A program made the position numbers and the translations under genes. The notes beneath the pieces were generated by a model that did not search any database, was not told the origin of the DNA, and saw only the letters and a list, made by a program, of their open reading frames with translations. DNA of 64,000 nt from Streptomyces halstedii (lineage in GTDB: Bacteria > Actinomycetota > Actinomycetes > Streptomycetales > Streptomycetaceae), in NCBI GenBank assembly GCA_000720535.1, contig JOAZ01000021.1, forward strand, positions 1 to 64,000. Direction: 5' to 3'. Shown one piece after another: positions 58,995 to 64,000 of this stretch. Position 1 is the stretch's first letter. Every line of letters starts with the position of its first letter.

Positions 58995-60248
58995 ATGACC
59001 GTACGCCGCCGCGCGGCAGCGCTCGCGATCACCGCCGTGCTCTGTGCGGCCGCCGCCCCCACCGCGGTCGCCGCCCCGAGCCCGTCCCCCTCCCCGTCCA
59101 CCGACCTGCCCGCGGGCCTGTACGGCACCAAGGACCCGACCTACGACGGCGTGTGGCGCCAGTCGATGGCCTTCCTCGCCCAGCGGATAGAGCTGGTCAC
59201 GCCCGCCACCGAGTCGGTGAACTGGCTCGTGGGCCAGCAGTGCGACAGCGGGGCCTTCGCCGCCTACCGGGACGCCTCCCGCCCCTGCGACGCCTCGACG
59301 GTGGCCGACACCAACGCCACCGGGGCCGCGATCCAGGCGCTGATGGAGCTGGGCACCAACCGCCCGGCCGTGGACAACGGGGTCAGCTGGCTGAAGTCCG
59401 TCCAGAACGAGGACGGCGGCTGGGGCTACAACCCCGGCAGCCCCAGTGACGCCAACTCCACCGCCGTGGTGATCGGCGCCCTGGCCAGGGCCGGGGTTCC
59501 GCTGGCCGACCTCACCACCGCCGACGGCAAGACGCCGTACACGGCGCTCCAGTCGTTCGCCCTGCCGTGCGGAGGCGAGGACGGCGGGGCGTTCGCCTAC
59601 CAGCCGGACAAGGACGGCACGCTCACCGCCAACGCGGACGCCACCGCCGCCGCGGTGCTCGGCGCGATGGGCAAGGGCATGGCGACGGGCAACTCCAACG
59701 CCGTCAAGGACCCCGTCTGCCACCAGGGCACCGGCCTCACCCCCGAGCAGTCCGCGCAGAACGGCGCCTTCTACCTGGCCGGGGCGCTCGCCGGGTCGGG
59801 CCACCTGGACACACCGCCGATGCCGGGCGCCGAGGACTCCGCGCCGCAGCCCGACTTCGGCAACACCGCCGACGCGGTCGTCGCGCTGGCCGCGTCCGGC
59901 CACAAGGACAAGGCGGCGAAGGCGGTCGCCTACCTGGAGAAGAACGCCCAGGACTGGGCGAAGGAGGGCGGGCCCGCCGCCACCGCCCAACTGGTGCTCG
60001 CCGCCCACGCGACCGGCACCGACGCCCGCGACTTCGGCGGCGTCGACCTCGTACGGCAGCTCAACGCGACGGGCCCCGCGCCCGCCGCCACCGCCGTGCC
60101 GTCCCCCACCGCGACCGACTCCACGCCGAAGAACACCAGCAGCGGCGACGGCGGCCTCGGCGTCTGGTGGCTCGTCGGCATCGGACTCGCCTTCGGGGCG
60201 GGCATCGGCTTCCTGCTGAGCGGACGCCGGAAGAACCAGCAGCTGTGA
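58995..60248 (+). CDS. Secreted, membrane-anchored alpha/alpha-barrel (prenyltransferase-fold) protein under B12 control
   Basis: This 417-residue protein has a signal peptide (residues 1-~26). Four or more helical-hairpin repeats of the terpenoid-cyclase/prenyltransferase type follow: ESVNWLVGQQCDSGAFAAY, NGVSWLKSVQNEDGGWGYNPG and KAVAYLEKNAQDW. A Ser/Thr/Pro linker and a C-terminal TM helix with a basic end (SGRRKNQQL) come last. It should face outside the cell. Mammalian intrinsic factor and transcobalamin use the same barrel fold to bind B12. Together with the riboswitch and the ECF importer genes downstream, this suggests an extracellular cobalamin- or corrinoid-binding protein. That function is inference. 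Confidence 0.82.
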   Translation: MTVRRRAAALAITAVLCAAAAPTAVAAPSPSPSPSTDLPAGLYGTKDPTYDGVWRQSMAFLAQRIELVTPATESVNWLVGQQCDSGAFAAYRDASRPCDASTVADTNATGAAIQALMELGTNRPAVDNGVSWLKSVQNEDGGWGYNPGSPSDANSTAVVIGALARAGVPLADLTTADGKTPYTALQSFALPCGGEDGGAFAYQPDKDGTLTANADATAAAVLGAMGKGMATGNSNAVKDPVCHQGTGLTPEQSAQNGAFYLAGALAGSGHLDTPPMPGAEDSAPQPDFGNTADAVVALAASGHKDKAAKAVAYLEKNAQDWAKEGGPAATAQLVLAAHATGTDARDFGGVDLVRQLNATGPAPAATAVPSPTATDSTPKNTSSGDGGLGVWWLVGIGLAFGAGIGFLLSGRRKNQQL

Positions 60249-60928
60249 GGCGCCCGCGCGGCACGGCCGTGCTGCTCCTCCTGGTCGCCGCGGCCCTGAC
60301 CGTGCTCGGCGCCGGGAGCGCGCAGGCGGCCGGATACCGCTACTGGTCCTTCTGGGAGGGCGGCACCGGCACCACCTGGACGTACGCCACCCAGGGGCCC
60401 TCCCTGGTCCGGCCCGACGACGGCAGCGTGCAGGGGTTCCGCTTCGCGGTCAGCGAGGACTCCCAGGACGCCGCCCGGCCGCGCGACGCCCCGGACTTCG
60501 CCGCGATCTGCGCGGGCACCCCGGCGCAGGACGGCCGCAAGCGGGTCGCTCTGGTCATCGACGCGGGTACGGCCGCCGACGCCCCGGACGGCGAGGCCCC
60601 GCCCGCGCCGCGCACCGCGTGCGCCCGGGTGGCGCCCGACGCGAGCACCGCCCAGGCGCTCGCGTCGGTGGCGAAGCCCCTGCGGTACGACAGCTCCGCG
60701 ATGCTCTGCGCGATCTCCGGCTATCCGCGTTCCGGCTGCGGCGAGCAGGTCTCCGGGGACACCGGCGCGGGGAAGTCCACCGCTCCGGCCGAGAGCCCCG
60801 ACACCTCCCCGTCCGCCGCCCGTTCCGGCGACGGCGGGGGCGGCCCGTCCGCCGGGGTCCTCGCCGGGGGCGTCGCGGTCCTCGTGCTCGGCGCCGCCGC
60901 CGTCCTGCGGGCCCGCCGCCGCCGATGA
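60245..60928 (+). CDS. SCO2322-like secreted protein of the ECF operon
   Basis: This 227-residue protein starts at GTG 60245, overlapping the previous stop (GTGA). It has a signal peptide, a beta-rich domain (YRYWSFWEGGTGTTWTYATQGPSLVRPDDGSVQGFRF, with SEDSQDAARPRD later), a Ser/Pro linker and a C-terminal TM segment with an Arg-rich stop. It resembles the SCO2322 family, encoded next to ECF transporter genes in Streptomyces. It is probably an extracellular partner of the barrel protein. The family name is recalled rather than searched. Confidence 0.75.
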   Translation: MRRPRGTAVLLLLVAAALTVLGAGSAQAAGYRYWSFWEGGTGTTWTYATQGPSLVRPDDGSVQGFRFAVSEDSQDAARPRDAPDFAAICAGTPAQDGRKRVALVIDAGTAADAPDGEAPPAPRTACARVAPDASTAQALASVAKPLRYDSSAMLCAISGYPRSGCGEQVSGDTGAGKSTAPAESPDTSPSAARSGDGGGGPSAGVLAGGVAVLVLGAAAVLRARRRR

Positions 60929-62076
60929 ACCGCTCCACGGGCCTCGCCCGGCTCCCCCATGCCCTGCGCGCGCCCGCCGCGAGCCGCAGCAACGCGGTGC
61001 CGGCCGGGGCCTGGTGGCTGTGGGCGCTGGGGCTGGCCACCGCCGCGTCCCGCACCACCAACCCGCTGCTGCTCGGGCTGCTGGTCGGGGTGGCCGGCTA
61101 TGTGGTGGCGGCCCGCCGCACGGACGCGCCGTGGGCCCGCTCCTACGGGGCGTTCGTCAAGCTCGGACTGTTCGTCGTGGGGGTGCGGCTGGTCTTCTCG
61201 GTCCTGCTCGGCTCCTCGGTCCCGGGCACCCGGCTGCTCTTCACCCTCCCCGAGGTCCCGCTGCCCGACTGGGCGCAGGGCGTCCGCGTCGGCGGCCAGG
61301 TCACCGCCGAGCAGCTGGTCTTCGCGCTGTACGACGGGGCGAAGCTGGCCACGCTGCTGATCTGCGTCGGCGCGGCGAACTCGCTCGCCAACCCGGCCCG
61401 GCTGCTCAAGTCGCTGCCGGGCGCGCTGTACGAGGCGGGGGTGGCCGTCGTCGTCGCGATGACCTTCGCGCCGAACATGGTCGCCGACGTGCTGCGGCTG
61501 CGGACGGCCCGCCGGCTGCGCGGCCGCCCCACGGGCGGGGTCGCGGCGGTGCTCCAGATCGGACTGCCGGTCCTGGAGGGCGCCCTGGAACGGTCGGTGG
61601 CCCTCGCCGCGTCGATGGACGCGCGGGGATACGGGCGTACCGCCCAGGTCCCGCCCGCCGTCCGGCACACCACGAACGCGCTCACGCTCGGGGGTCTGCT
61701 GGGGGTGTGCGCGGGCACGTACGGGCTGCTGGCCGCGCAGGGCGCGGTGTACGGGCTGCCGCTGCTGGGGGCCGGGCTGGTCGCGGCCCTCGCCGGGCTC
61801 AAGCTCGGCGGCCGGCGCTCGGTGCGCACCCGGTACCGGCCCGACCGGTGGGGGGCGCGGGCATGGCTGGTCGCGGGCTCGGGCGTCCTGGTCGCGGCGG
61901 CCCTGATCGTGGCCGGGAGTGCCGATCCGGAGGCGCTGCACCCCGGTGTCGTACCGCTGAGCACACCCGTCCTGCCGCTGTGGCCCGCCGCGGCGGTGCT
62001 GGCCGGGCTGCTGCCCGCCGCCGTCGCGCCCGTCCCGCCGTCGGCCTCCCCCGTGGACCCCGAGGAGCAGCCGTGA
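60925..62076 (+). CDS. ECF transporter T component (EcfT)
   Basis: This 383-residue membrane protein has 5-7 predicted helices. It carries the EcfT coupling-helix signatures: RTARRLRGRPTGG and the ASMDARGYGR motif, both of which contact the ATPase subunits. Its start overlaps the previous gene by 4 nt and its stop overlaps the ATPase start. EcfT links the ATPases to substrate-binding S components in energy-coupling-factor importers. The C-terminal part has extra hydrophobic segments beyond the usual ~260 residues. Confidence 0.9.
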   Translation: MNRSTGLARLPHALRAPAASRSNAVPAGAWWLWALGLATAASRTTNPLLLGLLVGVAGYVVAARRTDAPWARSYGAFVKLGLFVVGVRLVFSVLLGSSVPGTRLLFTLPEVPLPDWAQGVRVGGQVTAEQLVFALYDGAKLATLLICVGAANSLANPARLLKSLPGALYEAGVAVVVAMTFAPNMVADVLRLRTARRLRGRPTGGVAAVLQIGLPVLEGALERSVALAASMDARGYGRTAQVPPAVRHTTNALTLGGLLGVCAGTYGLLAAQGAVYGLPLLGAGLVAALAGLKLGGRRSVRTRYRPDRWGARAWLVAGSGVLVAAALIVAGSADPEALHPGVVPLSTPVLPLWPAAAVLAGLLPAAVAPVPPSASPVDPEEQP

Positions 62077-63911
62077 TCCGGTTCGAACAGGTCGCGGTGC
62101 GGTACGCGGACGCGGACCGCCCGTCGCTCTCGGGCGTCGACCTCACCGTCCCGGAGGGCGAACTGGTCCTCCTGGTCGGCCCGTCCGGTGTCGGCAAGTC
62201 GACACTGCTGGGGGCCGTGTCGGGTCTCGTCCCGCACTTCACCGGCGGGGTGCTGACCGGCCGGGTGACGGTGGACGGCCGGGACACCCGCACCCACAAG
62301 CCCCGTGAACTGGCCGACCTGGTCGGCACGGTGGGCCAGGACCCGCTCGCCCACTTCGTCACCGACACGGTCGAGGACGAGCTGGCGTACGGCATGGAGT
62401 CGCTGGGTCTGGCCCCCGACGTGATGCGGAGGCGGGTCGAGGAGACGCTCGACCTGCTGGGCCTGGCCGAGCTGCGCGACCGCCCCATCGCCACGCTGTC
62501 CGGGGGCCAGCAGCAGCGCGTAGCGATCGGCTCGGTCCTCACCCCGCACCCGAAGGTCCTGGTCCTGGACGAGCCGACGTCCGCGCTGGACCCGGCGGCG
62601 GCCGAAGAGGTGCTGGCGGTGCTCCAGCGGCTGGTCCACGACCTGGGCACCACGGTGCTGATGGCCGAACACCGCCTGGAGCGGGTGGTGCAGTACGCCG
62701 ACCAGGTCCTCCTGCTCCCGTCGCCGGGCGCCGCCCCGGTGCTGGGGCCGCCCGCCGACGTCATGGCCCTCTCGCCGGTACGCCCTCCGGTGGTGGACCT
62801 CGGCCGCCTGGCGGGCTGGGACCCGCTCCCCCTGTCGATCCGCGACGCCCGCCGCCGCGCGGCCCCGCTGCGGGCCCGGCTGGCCCCGCTGACCGGCCCC
62901 GACCCGGACGCGGGCGCGGGACCGGGTCCGGGGCAGAGTCCTGGTCCGGGGCAGAGTCCTGGTCCGGTGGACGGCCTGGCCGCGCCGGACCACCCGTCCG
63001 CCTCGGGCACCCCGGTGCCGGTGGAACCCGTCACGGCCTCCCGAGGCGGTTTCCTCACCCGGCTGCGGGGACGCCGCCGCACCACCACCGGCGTCCCCGG
63101 GGCCCCCGGAGACGCGCCGCTCCCCCAGGACGGTGTCGTCGCCCGTGCCGACGGGCTCGGGCTGCGGCGCGGGCGGGTGGAGGCGCTGCGCCGGGTGACG
63201 CTGTCCGTCGCACCGGGCGAGACCGTCGCGCTGATGGGACGCAACGGCGCGGGCAAGTCCACCCTGCTGTCCGCGTTCGTCGGGATGCTGGAACCCACCT
63301 CGGGCTCCGTGCTCGTCGGCGGCCTGCGCCCGTCCCGTACGGCTCCCCGCGAGATGGTGCGCCTCGTCGGCCTCGTCCCCCAGGAGCCCCGCGACCTGCT
63401 GTACGCGGACACGGTCGCCGCCGAGTGCGCGGCGGCCGACTCCGACGCGGGCGCGCCCCCCGGCAGTTGCCGCGCCCTGGTGTCCGAGCTGCTGCCGGGC
63501 GTACCGGACGCCACCCACCCCCGCGACCTCTCCGAGGGCCAGCGGCTGGCGCTGGCCCTGGCCCTGGTCCTCACCGCCCGGCCGCCGCTCCTCCTCCTGG
63601 ACGAGCCGACCCGCGGCCTCGACTACGCCGCCAAGGCCCGGCTGGTCGGTGTCCTGCGCCGGCTGGCCGGCGAGGGCCACGCCATCGTCCTGGCCACGCA
63701 CGACGTGGAACTGGCGGCGGAGTCGGCCCACCGGGTGGTGATCCTCGCGGACGGCGAGGTCGTCGCGGACGGCCCGACCGCCCGGGTGGTGGTCTCCTCC
63801 CCCGCCTTCGCCCCGCAGACCGCGAAGATCCTGGCCCCCCAGGAGTGGCTGACCGTGACCCAGGTCCGTACGGCCCTGGAGACCGCCCCGCCCATGGAGC
63901 CCCCCGCATGA
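62073..63911 (+). CDS. Fused double ATPase of ECF transporter (EcfA-EcfA')
   Basis: This 612-residue protein has two nucleotide-binding domains. Domain 1 (~1-235): GPSGVGKSTLL, VGQDPLAHFVTDTV Q-loop, LSGGQQQRVAIGS, VLVLDEPTSALD and the switch His in AEHRLERV. Domain 2 (~360-575): GRNGAGKSTLL, VPQEP Q-loop, LSEGQRLALALAL (degenerate signature, SEGQ), LLLLDEPTRGLD and ATHDVELA. The linker has an 18-bp repeat giving PGPGQS. It energises the EcfT/S complex for import, by context of cobalamin or a related corrinoid. It overlaps both neighbours by 4 nt. Confidence 0.9.
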   Translation: MIRFEQVAVRYADADRPSLSGVDLTVPEGELVLLVGPSGVGKSTLLGAVSGLVPHFTGGVLTGRVTVDGRDTRTHKPRELADLVGTVGQDPLAHFVTDTVEDELAYGMESLGLAPDVMRRRVEETLDLLGLAELRDRPIATLSGGQQQRVAIGSVLTPHPKVLVLDEPTSALDPAAAEEVLAVLQRLVHDLGTTVLMAEHRLERVVQYADQVLLLPSPGAAPVLGPPADVMALSPVRPPVVDLGRLAGWDPLPLSIRDARRRAAPLRARLAPLTGPDPDAGAGPGPGQSPGPGQSPGPVDGLAAPDHPSASGTPVPVEPVTASRGGFLTRLRGRRRTTTGVPGAPGDAPLPQDGVVARADGLGLRRGRVEALRRVTLSVAPGETVALMGRNGAGKSTLLSAFVGMLEPTSGSVLVGGLRPSRTAPREMVRLVGLVPQEPRDLLYADTVAAECAAADSDAGAPPGSCRALVSELLPGVPDATHPRDLSEGQRLALALALVLTARPPLLLLDEPTRGLDYAAKARLVGVLRRLAGEGHAIVLATHDVELAAESAHRVVILADGEVVADGPTARVVVSSPAFAPQTAKILAPQEWLTVTQVRTALETAPPMEPPA

Positions 63912-64000
63912 CCGGCCCCCGCCCCGCACGCCCCGTCCGCCTCGGCCCGCGGGCCGTCGTCGCGCTCGTGCTGGTCGGCGCGATCGGCCTGATGGCGTTC
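63908..64000 (+). CDS. ECF transporter membrane component, 3' truncated by window end
   Basis: An ATG overlaps the ATPase stop (ATGA). The visible 31 residues give a basic N-terminus and the start of a hydrophobic helix (AVVALVLVGAIGLMAF). By position it is likely the S (substrate-binding) component. The rest is outside the window. Confidence 0.6.
   Translation, partial: MTGPRPARPVRLGPRAVVALVLVGAIGLMAF

Noticed and set aside
61143..63929. 928-codon minus-strand frame under the ECF genes
   Set aside because: No recognisable domain, Gly/Arg/Gln composition of an antisense shadow; the plus strand encodes complete EcfT and EcfA motifs.

Overview
The window is high-GC actinobacterial DNA, almost certainly a Streptomyces chromosome. 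The evidence is extreme third-position G/C, frequent GTG starts, 4-nt ATGA/GTGA gene overlaps, DUF397/DUF5753 regulator pairs, an actinobacterial RNase P RNA, a DmdR1-type iron box, a KstR-type operator, and a fused RNase HI/acid phosphatase like the one studied in S. coelicolor (SCO2299). Most of the window looks like ordinary chromosomal core with accessory insertions. No tRNA, rRNA, insertion sequence or CRISPR array was recognised.

Layout. 1-2.85 kb: a truncated zinc-ribbon/discoidin membrane protein and a DUF885 hydrolase. 2.96-7.18 kb (minus): a compact candidate RiPP locus. It has a 39-residue peptide gene with four AVVHNR repeats, two intergenic hairpins, a YcaO/TOMM cyclodehydratase, an MFS exporter and a GNAT acetyltransferase. 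7.5-11.2 kb: an APH(3'')-type streptomycin phosphotransferase, a DUF397/HTH pair, and a divergent chain of tiny overlapping genes. 11.4-15.7 kb: a rhomboid-like protein, a broken lysyl-PG-synthetase-type pseudogene, a fasciclin protein and a PIG-L deacetylase with a lectin-like tail. 15.9-18.9 kb: a KimA-like permease and a SMI1/KNR4 protein. 19.0-19.4 kb: rnpB (minus).

19.5-27 kb: a MerR regulator with a membrane partner, yaaA, KDPG aldolase, the RNase H/phosphatase - zinc ribbon - Nif3 operon, and an iron-regulated siderophore-binding lipoprotein. 27.2-32.7 kb: a proline-rich protein, a small basic protein, and an ABC transporter with a DesK-type histidine kinase. The likely partner response regulator lies 8 kb away at 40.8 kb. 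Between them sit a second DUF397/HTH cassette and a TPR - HSP90-like - unknown operon. 41.6-45.6 kb: two divergent DHA2-type exporters and peptidase E. 45.7-50.3 kb: an IclR regulator divergent from a DUF1177 - NCS1 permease - M20 hydrolase catabolic operon. 50.5-53.5 kb: a methyltransferase, a cell-wall amidase and two small membrane proteins.

53.5-57.6 kb: a GT4 - methyltransferase - terpene-cyclase-fold operon divergent from a KstR-like TetR regulator, with a perfect KstR-type operator between them. 58.7-64 kb: a cobalamin riboswitch followed by a chain of 4-nt-overlapping genes. These encode a secreted alpha/alpha-barrel protein, an SCO2322-like secreted protein, EcfT, a double EcfA ATPase and the start of a further membrane component. 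The set is best read as a B12-repressed ECF import system. The most novel features are the repeat-peptide/YcaO locus and the riboswitch-controlled barrel protein.
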